Assembly (NCBI RefSeq): GCF_003415655.1
Contig: NZ_QRHC01000010.1
Span: forward strand, 117,498-181,497
Direction of reading: 5' to 3'
DNA length: 64,000 nucleotides
Origin: Vibrio maerlii
GTDB lineage: Bacteria; Pseudomonadota; Gammaproteobacteria; Enterobacterales; Vibrionaceae
Shown here: positions 51,770-61,609 of the stretch, piece after piece
Position numbering within the stretch: the first letter of the stretch is position 1
Layout of the letters: every line of letters starts with the position of its first letter
The notes under the pieces: model-generated
What the model saw: the letters and a program-made list of their open reading frames with translations, nothing else
What the model was told of the DNA's origin: nothing
Databases searched by the model: none
Position numbers and translations under genes: made by a program

Positions 51770-52575
51770 AAGACGTATCAGTTATTGTAAGATATCACAA
51801 CAAAGGTGATTTTGACTTGCTCAAGAATGCCTTGTTCTCTTTGTGTATTCAAGGTGATGTAACGGTAACTCCACTAATTATTCTTCATAATTGCGAGGAA
51901 AATATAATTAGAGAGATTAAAGAGTATATATCTTTTCTTTCCTCTGATTGGGCGATGAAGAAACGTTTTGTAATCGAAAACATTAACGATGATTCAGATA
52001 TTCGTTCAACAATGCTAAATAGAGGCATCGCCCTCAACGAGTCTAGATATTTAGCATTTCTTGACTATGACGACGTTATTTATAATGGTGCATATGAATA
52101 TCTTCTTGAACGACTTGAAAAAACAAACACGGCATTCTCTGCAGGTGGGTGTAGAAAAGCCACATTTGATGTGAGTGGTCGTTATAATTATTGTGAAAGT
52201 AAAGTTCCATTTCTTAACTTTACTCCGAATATTTTCTATTTTTTGGTTGATAACTTTCTACCTATTCATAGTTATATGATCGACACTCATATGGTTAAGC
52301 AAGATGATTTGTATTTTGATGAGTCACTCTGTGCTTTAGAGGACTATGAGCTTCTTATTAGATTAGTTAGTAAATATAGGATGGATTTAAAAGGGTTAGA
52401 TCACTTTGTGTGCGAATATCGAATTCGTAATGATGAAACTCACACCACTCCGTTTCATGATCTGTCTTTAATAGATGGTGACGAGAAGTGGTCTCATGGT
52501 AGGAGTAAAATATCAGAGTTACTGGGTGAACTTAAGTTTGAGCTTAGCCTAAAAGAACTAAAAGAACTGATTTAA
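51766..52575 (+). CDS. Glycosyltransferase family 2
   Basis: 269 residues from ATG 51766, nine bases after GAGG and overlapping the previous stop by 4 bp; an ATG two codons earlier is too close to that site. VSVIVRYHNKGDFDLLKNAL begins the GT-A fold and LAFLDYDDVIYNGAYEYL contains the metal-binding DYDD. DESLCALEDYELLIRLV is the later acidic motif. The sugar transferred is unknown. Confidence 0.78.
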   Translation: MKDVSVIVRYHNKGDFDLLKNALFSLCIQGDVTVTPLIILHNCEENIIREIKEYISFLSSDWAMKKRFVIENINDDSDIRSTMLNRGIALNESRYLAFLDYDDVIYNGAYEYLLERLEKTNTAFSAGGCRKATFDVSGRYNYCESKVPFLNFTPNIFYFLVDNFLPIHSYMIDTHMVKQDDLYFDESLCALEDYELLIRLVSKYRMDLKGLDHFVCEYRIRNDETHTTPFHDLSLIDGDEKWSHGRSKISELLGELKFELSLKELKELI

Positions 52576-52598
52576 AACTCGTCCGATAAGACCCTATT

Positions 52599-54215
52599 AT
52601 GATAATTAAAGACTTAGTAAATAAATCTCACTCTAACAGTTCCGATTTAGTCAATAACTTTCTACTATCCGTCTATCAATGGCGCGATGACATACAAACA
52701 GCTATTGACAATGAAAGCCAGAACTGGGAACTAAAATTGATTTATTGGTGGTTGACTGAAGGCAGAGAGGGGTATCCAAATTGCGATGTTTCAGTAGGCC
52801 TAAGTTCTGACTTTATGTTGCACCACGTTTACTCATTTCAAGCTGGGTATTCTAATACGACTTGTCTGGCTCCTTTCACCAATATGATTGACGTTTGTAT
52901 CGAGTCAAACCTAAGTATTGGATCGAAAGAATTTAATGAGTGGATGTACCGATGGGCGTATCCTTCGATATTGAAAAGTAATAGTAAGATTGAAAAAGTG
53001 TTCGTAGGACGAATGCTTTTTTGGGCTTACGAGAATGAAGGTGAACGCATTTCATCAGAATCAATCGAAACATTTGAACAGTTTGTAATAACAATTGGTA
53101 TCGAGCCTAAAGAAGGCTTTAGAAGTTACGCAGATAAATTTAAGCACCTAGTTAACATCTTTGGGGAGCCTGCCTTAGAAATCGGCATTGGAATTGATGC
53201 TAGATTGATAAAAAAAGTTTTCGATAATGCTGATATTATCAGTGAATATTTTGATAAAACTTTCGAAGATAGCTATGCTCCAATTAACGTATTTGCTACA
53301 CCAGCACCTAGCGCAATGGTCTATTTGGGAGGCTTGGAAAATTCACTTGCAGTTGGTCTTTCAGTCAATATTCTATCTAGTCCTTCAGAGCATAAAGATT
53401 GGCCTGCGTGTAATGAATTTTTATTGGATTATTTCGATGAAGTTTGGCTACATTCGGAATTCGTATACCAGTCATTGCCAGCTTCTATTAGGAAAGAGAA
53501 AGCACGAGTCGTTCCTCTACCAGTGAGCATTCTAGGTACACCTGATAAAAATACCTCTTCTCACTTTTTTGATAAGTACCATAATATTTATTCAAAGCCT
53601 TCATATAAATTTATTATATCTTTTGACCTTTGCTCTTCGGTTTCGCGAAAGAACCCTTATGCGGCCATTGATGCTTTTCTGTTAGCTTTTGAAGAATGTT
53701 GTAGTGATGTTTCTCTGATTGTGAAACTAAATAATGGTGATCTAAGGCCTGAGCTTGCGAAGGAATTGGAAGTTTATTGTAGTCAGTCAAGTAATATTTA
53801 TGTAATAAATGAGCGTGTTTCGTTTGATGAGTTATTAGCTCTCTATAGCTCGATAGACTGCTATATTTCGTTACATCGCTCGGAAGGCTTTGGAAGAAAT
53901 ATTGCGGAGATGATGCTGCTTAAAAAACCAGTGATTGTAACAGCGTTTTCGGGAAATTTAGACTTCAATGATCATTTGAACAGCTGGCTTGTTCCATATG
54001 AGCTAGTGAGTATGAAGCCTGATGAGTATTTGTATTCTAAGAATCAGTTTTGGGCTAATGCTGACTTAAATGTGGCTGCTAAGCTAATGCAAGAAGTTTT
54101 CAATTCAAATGATACTGAAGTTAAAGTAAACAACGCTTATGAGACTATAGCTAAAAATTACTCAATAGAGACTTGTGCAAAGAAGTATAGAAATATTTTG
54201 GAGAGCTTTATATGA
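52599..54215 (+). CDS. Large glycosyltransferase with C-terminal GT4 domain
   Basis: 538 residues. The first 210 have no recognised domain. From about 330, ISFDLCSSVSRKNPYAAIDA and SLHRSEGFGRNIAEMMLLKK (EX7E type) mark a GT4 catalytic half. FATPAPSAMVYLGGLENSLA and DEVWLHSEFVYQSLP in the middle form the first Rossmann domain. The N-terminal extension could bind the acceptor or partners. Its stop overlaps the next start (ATGA). Confidence 0.78.
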   Translation: MIIKDLVNKSHSNSSDLVNNFLLSVYQWRDDIQTAIDNESQNWELKLIYWWLTEGREGYPNCDVSVGLSSDFMLHHVYSFQAGYSNTTCLAPFTNMIDVCIESNLSIGSKEFNEWMYRWAYPSILKSNSKIEKVFVGRMLFWAYENEGERISSESIETFEQFVITIGIEPKEGFRSYADKFKHLVNIFGEPALEIGIGIDARLIKKVFDNADIISEYFDKTFEDSYAPINVFATPAPSAMVYLGGLENSLAVGLSVNILSSPSEHKDWPACNEFLLDYFDEVWLHSEFVYQSLPASIRKEKARVVPLPVSILGTPDKNTSSHFFDKYHNIYSKPSYKFIISFDLCSSVSRKNPYAAIDAFLLAFEECCSDVSLIVKLNNGDLRPELAKELEVYCSQSSNIYVINERVSFDELLALYSSIDCYISLHRSEGFGRNIAEMMLLKKPVIVTAFSGNLDFNDHLNSWLVPYELVSMKPDEYLYSKNQFWANADLNVAAKLMQEVFNSNDTEVKVNNAYETIAKNYSIETCAKKYRNILESFI

Positions 54216-55276
54216 GCGTTGCTACTCAAAAACAGGATTTTATCATTTATGCGCCAGATATACATCAAGGAGATGCAGTGGGAAACCACTGTCTAGGAGT
54301 ATATAGGCTTGCTGAGCGTTTGGGATTTCAGCCCAAAATAGCAGCGCTTCGCTCGACGTTTGACGGTGCAGTTTACCGTACTACTCCGGTTGAGTCTGTC
54401 TTGAATAGTACAAACGATAAGCATATTATTTTTGTCAGTTATTCTATTTATGATGAAAATATCGAAAGATTGTCTAGTCAAAACTGTCGAAAGATCTGTT
54501 ATTTTCATAACGTCACTACTCCAAGTTTGTTAGAAGAGTTCGACCCAATAACAGCAGACCTGTGTCGCAAATCATTCGATCAGTTCTCTTTTCTTGCCCA
54601 GTTTGATTTGCTTTTTTGTAACTCCACCTTTTCAAAAGAAAGCTTAGGTGACGTTGGTAAACATGCTCTAGTTATTCCACCAATATTCCCAGATCAGCTA
54701 GCTACCTTTTCGGAGAAAACTAATACAAATGAGGGTCCTAGGGATACGCTAACTTATATAGGAAGGTTGGTACCTCATAAAAATCTGGAAGATTTGATTA
54801 CTATAATTTCCGAAGCCAAGAAAAAGTTTGGGAAAGCTTTGAAGTTAAATATCATTGGTAATGATTGTAACCTAAGATACAGTAACTACCTTAAAGAATT
54901 AGCAAGTGATCTTGATGTTGCGAAACAATGTATATTTCATGGTGCAATATCAACTGATATGATGATATCAATTCTATCTACATCTGATGTATATATTACA
55001 GCAAGCGAGCACGAAGGGTTCTGCATACCAGTTTTGGAAGCTTCCCTTATGGGAATTCCATCCGTAGTAAAAGGAGGCTCGGCGACAGAAGAGCTTTTGA
55101 ACTGCAAAGAACTTGTATTTCACGAACCTGAAGATGCAACAAATAAAGTAATTAACCTACTTGAAGATGAAGAAATGTATTCTAAATTTTGCAATCAATC
55201 ACAGATAACGGTTGATAAAGTATTTAGTTTAATTAGTGATGAAAGTTGGAAAAAAGCGATTGAAACAGTTGCCTAG
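54212..55276 (+). CDS. Glycosyltransferase family 4
   Basis: 354 residues. LTYIGRLVPHKNLEDLITII and ITASEHEGFCIPVLEASLMG are canonical GT4 motifs. It is similar in plan to mannosyltransferases of O-antigen clusters, but the donor is not known. It is the last gene before a 194-bp spacer, so the first operon may end here. Confidence 0.85.
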   Translation: MSVATQKQDFIIYAPDIHQGDAVGNHCLGVYRLAERLGFQPKIAALRSTFDGAVYRTTPVESVLNSTNDKHIIFVSYSIYDENIERLSSQNCRKICYFHNVTTPSLLEEFDPITADLCRKSFDQFSFLAQFDLLFCNSTFSKESLGDVGKHALVIPPIFPDQLATFSEKTNTNEGPRDTLTYIGRLVPHKNLEDLITIISEAKKKFGKALKLNIIGNDCNLRYSNYLKELASDLDVAKQCIFHGAISTDMMISILSTSDVYITASEHEGFCIPVLEASLMGIPSVVKGGSATEELLNCKELVFHEPEDATNKVINLLEDEEMYSKFCNQSQITVDKVFSLISDESWKKAIETVA

Positions 55277-55470
55277 CTGCAGAAAGGAATTGACAGCTTT
55301 TATTTTTTTAGTTTCACCTAAAAACTGGGATCGATAGAAGTAAGGATATTTAATACCTAGAATTAATTTAGGTCAAACTAATACTTTTATCGGTTGCTAT
55401 CATCAAACCTGAACAGTTTAGTTATCTTGGCTTGAGTTTTCCAATTTATCGGGCTCGTAGGAGATTTATT
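55277..55470. other. Spacer before manC
   Basis: 194 bp. TTGACA occurs at 55290-55295, but I find no -10 box at a suitable distance. A GGAG ribosome site (55460-55463) precedes the manC ATG. A promoter here is possible but not shown. Confidence 0.4.
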
Positions 55471-56916
55471 ATGTTAGTTCCCGTCATTATGGCTGGCGGT
55501 ACGGGTAGTCGCTTATGGCCGCTATCGCGTGACCTTTACCCTAAGCAATTTTTAAAGATTGCGGGTGAGCAATCAATGCTTCAACAGACTTGCGCCCGCT
55601 TGCAAGGTCTTGAACACCAACCCACGCTATTAATTTGTAACGAAGAGCATCGTTTTATCGCGGCGGAGCAGATGCGCTCGGGTGGGTTCAATCACTCTGG
55701 TATTATTTTGGAGCCCGTAGGACGTAATACAGCACCTGCGATTGCTCTAGCTGCACTTCAGGCATTGAAGCAGGCGGAACAAATTGGTTGTAGTACTGAG
55801 CCTGTACTATTAGTTTTGGCTGCCGATCATCTGATAGAAGATAGATTGGCTTTTCAATCCGCAGTTAATACGGCAATGCCATTTGCGGAATCTAATCAAT
55901 TAGTGACTTTTGGCATAGTACCAACAGTGGCTGAGACAGGGTATGGCTATATCAAGCGTGGTGCATCACACGGTGAATCTGCGTTCAAGGTTGACAGCTT
56001 TGTAGAAAAACCAGATTTTTCTACAGCAGAAGCCTACTTAGATTCAGGTGAATATTATTGGAATAGTGGCATGTTTATGTTCAAAGCGACGCAATATATT
56101 GCAGAACTTGAAAAGCATAATCCTGATATGCTTAAGGCTTGTGAAAAAGCAATGGCCGAAACACAACCCGACTTGGATTTTATCCGTGTTGATAAAGAAG
56201 CCTTTTCTGCATGTCCCTCAGATTCAGTTGATTATGCAGTGATGGAACCAGTATGTGCTCCCAATGGTTCGGGTAAACTGGTAGTAATCCCTATGGATGC
56301 AGGTTGGAGCGATGTAGGGTCGTGGTCGGCATTATGGGATGTTTCAGATAAAGATGGCCAAAACAACGTACATAAAGGTGACGTTATATCTGTTGACTCA
56401 AACCACAACTATGTGCATTCAGAAAATAAGCTGATTGCCACAGTAGGTGTTAGTAATTTAGTCGTAGTTGAAACCAAAGATGCAATCTTGGTTGCTAATA
56501 AATCGCAAGTACAAGAAGTTAAAGCAATTGTGAAGCAGCTGAAGTCCTCCGATCGAAGTGAGTATAGAATCCACCGCGAAGTTTATCGCCCTTGGGGGAA
56601 ATATGATTCAATTGACTTTGGCTCGCGCGATCAAGTTAAACGGATTACTGTAAATCCAGGTCAAAAACTGTCTATACAGAAACATTACCATCGAGCTGAA
56701 CATTGGATTGTTGTATCTGGAACTGCTCGCGTGACTAATGGCGATGAAGTACTTTTGGTTACTGAAGATCAATCAACGTACATTCCTTTGGGTACAATTC
56801 ATGCCCTTGAAAATCCAGGAAAAATACCTTTGGAAATGATCGAAGTCCAAACAGGGTCTTATCTCGGTGAAGATGATATAGTGAGATTCGAAGATCGTTA
56901 TGGGAGAGTTGATTAA
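55471..56916 (+). CDS. manC: Mannose-1-phosphate guanylyltransferase / mannose-6-phosphate isomerase
   Basis: 481 residues from ATG 55471 (MLVPVIMAGGTGSRLWPLSR); the longer frame lacks a ribosome site. The nucleotidyltransferase half has the pyrophosphorylase signature and the sugar-binding FVEKPDF near 170. The C-terminal cupin half (about 360-481) has YRPWGKYDSIDFGSRDQVKR and QKHYHRAEHWIVVSGTARV with metal-binding His. It makes GDP-mannose. It overlaps manB by one base. Confidence 0.95.
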   Translation: MLVPVIMAGGTGSRLWPLSRDLYPKQFLKIAGEQSMLQQTCARLQGLEHQPTLLICNEEHRFIAAEQMRSGGFNHSGIILEPVGRNTAPAIALAALQALKQAEQIGCSTEPVLLVLAADHLIEDRLAFQSAVNTAMPFAESNQLVTFGIVPTVAETGYGYIKRGASHGESAFKVDSFVEKPDFSTAEAYLDSGEYYWNSGMFMFKATQYIAELEKHNPDMLKACEKAMAETQPDLDFIRVDKEAFSACPSDSVDYAVMEPVCAPNGSGKLVVIPMDAGWSDVGSWSALWDVSDKDGQNNVHKGDVISVDSNHNYVHSENKLIATVGVSNLVVVETKDAILVANKSQVQEVKAIVKQLKSSDRSEYRIHREVYRPWGKYDSIDFGSRDQVKRITVNPGQKLSIQKHYHRAEHWIVVSGTARVTNGDEVLLVTEDQSTYIPLGTIHALENPGKIPLEMIEVQTGSYLGEDDIVRFEDRYGRVD

Positions 56917-58340
56917 TGTTAACTAGCTCCCGAGTAATTGAAGACAGTGGCGTTCTCTTTGGCACTAGTGGCGCGCGTGGTTTAGTCGAACAGTTTACCC
57001 CAGACGTGTGTGGTGCTTTTACTCATGCATTTATAAAAACTATGCAAGGCCAGGTTAGTTTTCGCTCCGTTGCTATCGGTATTGATAACCGACCAAGCAG
57101 CCCCTTGATGGCTCAAGCCTGCATTAAGGCTCTAAGTCAATTGGGCATAAAGGCGGATTATTATGGAGTTGTACCTACTCCAGCATTAGCATATGTAGCT
57201 ATGCAAGATAATATTCCTTGCATAATGGTTACAGGAAGTCATATTCCGTTTGAACGCAACGGTCTAAAATTCTATCGACCAGATGGAGAGATTAGCAAAG
57301 CTGATGAACAAGCTATTGTCACTGCTAACGCACGGTTCGCCCCATTAGATGATTTGCCAGAGTTAGTCGTTAACCCAAATGCTGCTAGTAAGTATATTGA
57401 ACGCTATACAAATTTATTTAGTGATGATCTTCTAAGAGGTAAACGCATAGGGATATACGAGCATTCAAGTGCGGGCAGAGATTTATATGCCCCTTTGTTT
57501 ACTATCCTTGGTGCGGATGTTATATCGCTAGAACGTAGTGATGAATTTGTACCGATTGATACTGAAGCCGTATCTGATTCAGATAAACGTAAAGCAAAGT
57601 ACTGGTCACAGCTGCATAACTTAGATGCTATTTTTTCAACCGATGGAGATGGAGACCGCCCATTGGTTGCCGATGAACATGGAGAATGGTTACGTGGAGA
57701 TATTCTAGGTTTATTGTGTTCACAAGCAATTGGTATTGAAGCTATCGCGGTTCCTGTTAGTTGCAATAGCATAATAGATGCTGATGCCGGGTTTAGCCGT
57801 GTAGAACGCACCAAGATTGGCTCTCCTTATGTGATAGCCCAGTTAGAGGTATTGAATAAATGTTATCAATCAATAGCGGGCTTTGAGGCGAATGGCGGCT
57901 ACCTGCTAGGCAGTGATGTCTTGATTAATAACAATATACTAAAGGCCTTACCTACACGGGATGCGGTGCTACCGGCTTTGATATTATTGTCAGCAGCAAA
58001 GGAAAAGGGAATTTCACAATTGGTCAGCGCATTACCTAATCGCGTGACATATAGTGATCGGATTCAAAATTTTGCAACCGAGCGTAGTCAACGCATTATA
58101 AACCAAGGGATAGAGGATCCTCGGAGATTGCTAGATCAATTGGGCTTTAGGGATTTTGATGTCCTCCACGTGGACACAACTGACGGATTGCGCATAACAT
58201 CATCAGATGACAGTATTATCCATCTTCGTCCTTCGGGTAATGCCCCCGAGCTTCGTTGTTATGCTGAAGCTGATAGCCTAGTTAAGGCGCGCATGTATGT
58301 AGACATGAGCCTGCAAAAAATCTGCAACATAGCGCATTAA
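56916..58340 (+). CDS. manB: Phosphomannomutase
   Basis: 474 residues of the alpha-D-phosphohexomutase family. The phosphoserine loop is VTGSHIPFERNGLKFY near 109, the magnesium loop STDGDGDRPLV near 242, and the sugar loop GFEANGGYL near 325. It converts mannose 6-phosphate to mannose 1-phosphate for ManC. The serine loop differs from the usual TASHNP, but the Ser and His are kept. No later GDP-mannose enzyme (gmd, fcl, per) is present, so mannose itself is the likely product used. Confidence 0.92.
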   Translation: MLTSSRVIEDSGVLFGTSGARGLVEQFTPDVCGAFTHAFIKTMQGQVSFRSVAIGIDNRPSSPLMAQACIKALSQLGIKADYYGVVPTPALAYVAMQDNIPCIMVTGSHIPFERNGLKFYRPDGEISKADEQAIVTANARFAPLDDLPELVVNPNAASKYIERYTNLFSDDLLRGKRIGIYEHSSAGRDLYAPLFTILGADVISLERSDEFVPIDTEAVSDSDKRKAKYWSQLHNLDAIFSTDGDGDRPLVADEHGEWLRGDILGLLCSQAIGIEAIAVPVSCNSIIDADAGFSRVERTKIGSPYVIAQLEVLNKCYQSIAGFEANGGYLLGSDVLINNNILKALPTRDAVLPALILLSAAKEKGISQLVSALPNRVTYSDRIQNFATERSQRIINQGIEDPRRLLDQLGFRDFDVLHVDTTDGLRITSSDDSIIHLRPSGNAPELRCYAEADSLVKARMYVDMSLQKICNIAH

Positions 58341-58786
58341 GTATCCGATAGATAGAAGTTGAAGCGTCCATGTACACCCTAGTTTACATGGGCCTTTGAA
58401 GCTTCCTTACTTATGATTAGCGGCTAATGCTAAATCCCATCTACTATTTAGCTTAAAATGTATGTGAACCTCTGTTGTTCGAAGTTTTTCTACCTCTATT
58501 CTCTAGTTACCACAGACTCTCAATTTTTCTAAACGCCACTCCTTAAAATTCTCGTGACTATAAGGGGGGGCGGGTTGCACTGGTAGACGAATGCTCTAGG
58601 AAGGTCATCTAGTGCAAGATTTCACCCCTACGCTCAGCTCAAATAACCTCTTTCACTGTAGTGCTTGACTGTATTCTTTGGTGAGAAAATGTTAGATTAG
58701 ACACTCCATATTGTGCCGTTAAAGGGATAGTCTCTATCATACCCCTTTAACAAAATAAATTTCTCTGCCAGCCTTGAAAGATCAAA
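58341..58786. other. Gap of 446 bp between manB and the last O-antigen module
   Basis: No gene is seen. Three possible hairpins occur: CCATGTA/TACATGG (58368-58391), TTGCACT/AGTGCAA (about 58575-58618) and GTTAAAGGG/CCCTTTAAC (58718-58751) enclosing GATAG/CTATC. None has a T-run. The last lies 35 bp before the next start. The region may be scar of past rearrangement. Confidence 0.5.
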
Positions 58787-59932
58787 ATGTATATTGAGAA
58801 TAAACTAAAGGTTTTACATGTTTACAGAACGTACTTCCCTGATCCACCAGGAGGGCTTCAAGAAGCAATTAAGCAAATATGTTTAAGCGTGGCACCTCTA
58901 GGTGTTGAGTCTAAAATCTTCACACTGTCTCCCAACCCTTATCCTAGTTCAGTTCATTTAGATGAGGGAGAGGTTATACGAGAAAAGTCTCTCATTAGTG
59001 TTGCATCTTGTGATATTGGGGGCTGGAAAAGCTTTAAAAAATTTAGAGAATTAGTTGAATGGTGTGATGTTGTACAGCTCCACTTTCCTTGGCCATTTGT
59101 TGATCTATTAAATCTTATCATCCCTAAAGATAAGCCAACTATAATGACCTATCACTCTGATATTGTGCGTCAAAAGTTCTTGGGCAATATTTATCGACCT
59201 TTGATGAACAGAACATTAAGAAGTGTAGATCGTATTGTTGCGACATCTCAAAACTATGTTGATTCAAGTCCTGTTCTTAGCAGGGATGAGTATAAAACTA
59301 AGATTGAAGTCGCTCCTTTATGCTTAAAGGACAATTCAATAGCGTTTACTTCACAGTACCAAGACGAAACTCTTTCTAAGTTTGGACTAAAGAAAGAAAA
59401 CTACATTTTGGCTCTAGGTGTACTTCGCTATTACAAAGGTTTTCATACTTTGGTTGAAGCGGCTGTAAATCTAGATACAACAGTCGTTATTGCTGGTTCT
59501 GGCCCTGAATCAAAATCGTTAAAGTCTTTAGCAGAAAAGTTAAATTTAATGAACGTAGTATTTACGGGGCAGTTAGAAGAAGACGAAAAACATGTGCTCA
59601 TCCAAAATTCGATCTTGTTAACGTTACCTTCTCATCTGCGTTCAGAAGCGTTTGGTGTTGTTCTTGTAGAAGCTTTGATGCACTCCAAACCTCTGGTGAC
59701 ATGCGGAATAGGAACCGGAACATCCTATGTGAATCAACATGGAGAGACAGGGTTGGTTGTTGAGCCTGAAAATCCTGCTGCACTCAGTAAGGCGATTAAT
59801 GATATCCTTGGCAATAGTCATATGCAGCTTGAATTTAGCCAAAATGCACGTAAACGATTTGATAGTACATTTTCGGATAAGGTAGTGCGTGATGAGTATA
59901 TGAGAATATATAAATCATTGTTACGCCGCTGA
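58787..59932 (+). CDS. Glycosyltransferase family 4
   Basis: 381 residues. KVLHVYRTYFPDPPGGLQEA is the acceptor-side GT4 start, YILALGVLRYYKGFHTLVEA and RSEAFGVVLVEALMHSKPLV (EX7E) the donor side. It is close in pattern to mannosyltransferases such as WbaZ. It opens the last module and is separated from its neighbours by spacers of 446 and 154 bp. Confidence 0.87.
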   Translation: MYIENKLKVLHVYRTYFPDPPGGLQEAIKQICLSVAPLGVESKIFTLSPNPYPSSVHLDEGEVIREKSLISVASCDIGGWKSFKKFRELVEWCDVVQLHFPWPFVDLLNLIIPKDKPTIMTYHSDIVRQKFLGNIYRPLMNRTLRSVDRIVATSQNYVDSSPVLSRDEYKTKIEVAPLCLKDNSIAFTSQYQDETLSKFGLKKENYILALGVLRYYKGFHTLVEAAVNLDTTVVIAGSGPESKSLKSLAEKLNLMNVVFTGQLEEDEKHVLIQNSILLTLPSHLRSEAFGVVLVEALMHSKPLVTCGIGTGTSYVNQHGETGLVVEPENPAALSKAINDILGNSHMQLEFSQNARKRFDSTFSDKVVRDEYMRIYKSLLRR

Positions 59933-60086
59933 ATTTTTAGCTATATGTACGTCATTGAAGTACGCGCTAGATTATGTTTTATTGAAATAATTGTATAAGA
60001 TACAATGAGGTTATGGGTTGGACTTGTTTTGCCTAAGTATATATTACATATTAAACTGGTTCTCGTTTTACAAATAGGTAAATAAT

Positions 60087-60914
60087 ATGAAAGATATTGT
60101 TGTTTTGTTTTTGATTTATACTGACAATCACCTTGGTGAAGGTATGTTGGAAATAAATAAAATATTAGGCAGAATGTTTGGTTCTTTCAATGCCAATTAT
60201 GTCATTGTCGACAATGCTGATTCTATAGAAGAACGTTGTGATAATAACCAATACTTTATACACGGCGATAATTCTTGTTTTGATTTTTCTGGTTGGGATA
60301 AAGGATATGTTTTTGCTGAAGAACAAGGTTTAATAAAAAGTGATTCAATTATTTTGTTTGCGAACGACACTTTTTTTCAGAGAAACTATGCTGATGGTGA
60401 AAACTTCTTGGATGTTTTTGATTCAAATATCATTCAGGGCAGGAATTTAGATGAATCAGCCATTGGGTATTTGGATGATTTCCCTAAAGTTGTCACGCTC
60501 GATGGTATCGAATATAAGTCTTGGATAAGAAGTAATATATTCTTTATTCCACAAGGAGTGATGAGAAAACTTGGCTCAATGGTTTTTGATTTTCCCAAGT
60601 CTAGAATATTCTCAGATGATATCAAAAAGTTCTGGAGTGATGACCCTTTAATATCAGCTAATTGGAAGGCTTATATTTCTAGTTGGCTTTTTGGTATGCA
60701 AGATGAAAAATTCCCTGAATACAAGTTGAATTGGCTCAAATCTCGCCCGTTAGATGATAGTAACTGGTTGTTTTTTCAAAATAAGGCAATGACGATCTTA
60801 TCTGAACACTACCTGACCGCTCGACTTTTTGATATGAAAGTTCCTATTATAGATACAAACGTTTTTCCTAAGGATGACCTACGACATATAAAAGATTATT
60901 ACAAGGTGCAGTGA
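60087..60914 (+). CDS. Unknown protein, perhaps related to rhamnan-synthesis RgpF-type transferases
   Basis: 275 residues without a clear family match. VVLFLIYTDNHLGEGMLEIN at the start, NSCFDFSGWDKGYVFAEEQG near 62-81 and SIILFANDTFF near 87-98 recall the order of motifs in RgpF-like transferases (a DFxGW block followed by a NDS/NDT block). That would make it a GT-A-like sugar transferase. The match is by eye and short. It is AT-rich like its neighbours. Confidence 0.5.
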   Translation: MKDIVVLFLIYTDNHLGEGMLEINKILGRMFGSFNANYVIVDNADSIEERCDNNQYFIHGDNSCFDFSGWDKGYVFAEEQGLIKSDSIILFANDTFFQRNYADGENFLDVFDSNIIQGRNLDESAIGYLDDFPKVVTLDGIEYKSWIRSNIFFIPQGVMRKLGSMVFDFPKSRIFSDDIKKFWSDDPLISANWKAYISSWLFGMQDEKFPEYKLNWLKSRPLDDSNWLFFQNKAMTILSEHYLTARLFDMKVPIIDTNVFPKDDLRHIKDYYKVQ

Positions 60915-60916
60915 TT

Positions 60917-61609
60917 ATGAATAGTGTTTTAATTACAGGGGCATTTCGAGGTCTTGGAAGGTCGTTGACACAAGTTTTTCTATCTAATAACTACAAGGTC
61001 ATTGCTTGTGGTAGAAATAGGGATAATGAAATAAAACATAAAAACCTGACTTTTTTAGAGTTGGATTTAACAGATAATGAATCTATTTCGAGAGCGACTA
61101 ACCTGATTGAGAGTAAAAGCATCGATGTTGACGTTTTAATTAATAATGCAGGTGTTTATCTTGAGAAGGAGTATAAGGAAACCTCTCCAATTGATATCGA
61201 TTTCGAGTTGATCGAGAAAAGCATGCAGGTTAACTTTTATGCGCCCATGAAATTAATGCAGTCCGTGTCCAAGGTAATGAAGGAAAATCGAACTGGTAAA
61301 GTTGTAAATGTTTCTTCTGCTTGGGGGTCATATAGTCTTTCAGAACAACTTGAAGACTATGGTAAATCATTTGCTTATAGAATTTCCAAGCAGTGTTTAA
61401 ACTATACAACGTTATTGCTTGCTGATGAGTTGAAAGACTATGATTTGATCGAAGTGATAGCATTTTGCCCAGGGTGGATGCGCACTGATATGGGAGGTAA
61501 AGATGGTCCGAAAAATCCTTTAGAATCAGCACAAGAAATCTTTGAACTGGCAACCTCTCATGTTGGAAGTGGCGAATTTTATAAAGGAAAAGAAAAAATT
61601 GACTGGTAA
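60917..61609 (+). CDS. Short-chain dehydrogenase/reductase
   Basis: 230 residues from ATG 60917; a GTG at 60911 overlapping the previous stop is an alternative. SVLITGAFRGLGRSLTQVFL binds NAD(P), NNAGVY is the structural motif, and the catalytic Ser, Tyr and Lys are in NVSSAWGS and YRISKQCLN. The classical SDR family is broad. A job in modifying a nucleotide sugar or an acyl group is inferred from the cluster. It overlaps the fusion gene that follows. Confidence 0.85.
   Translation: MNSVLITGAFRGLGRSLTQVFLSNNYKVIACGRNRDNEIKHKNLTFLELDLTDNESISRATNLIESKSIDVDVLINNAGVYLEKEYKETSPIDIDFELIEKSMQVNFYAPMKLMQSVSKVMKENRTGKVVNVSSAWGSYSLSEQLEDYGKSFAYRISKQCLNYTTLLLADELKDYDLIEVIAFCPGWMRTDMGGKDGPKNPLESAQEIFELATSHVGSGEFYKGKEKIDW

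Noticed and set aside
55290..55318. Promoter for manC based on TTGACA
   Set aside because: The -35 is perfect but no acceptable -10 lies 15-19 bases downstream.
56916..58340. Inactive phosphomannomutase because of the TGSHIP loop
   Set aside because: The phosphorylated Ser and the following His are retained, and TGSH is known in active members such as AlgC.
58718..58751. Intrinsic terminator before the 58787 gene
   Set aside because: The stem is good but no T-run follows on either strand, and it lies just before a start codon. It could be an operator-like or leader structure instead.
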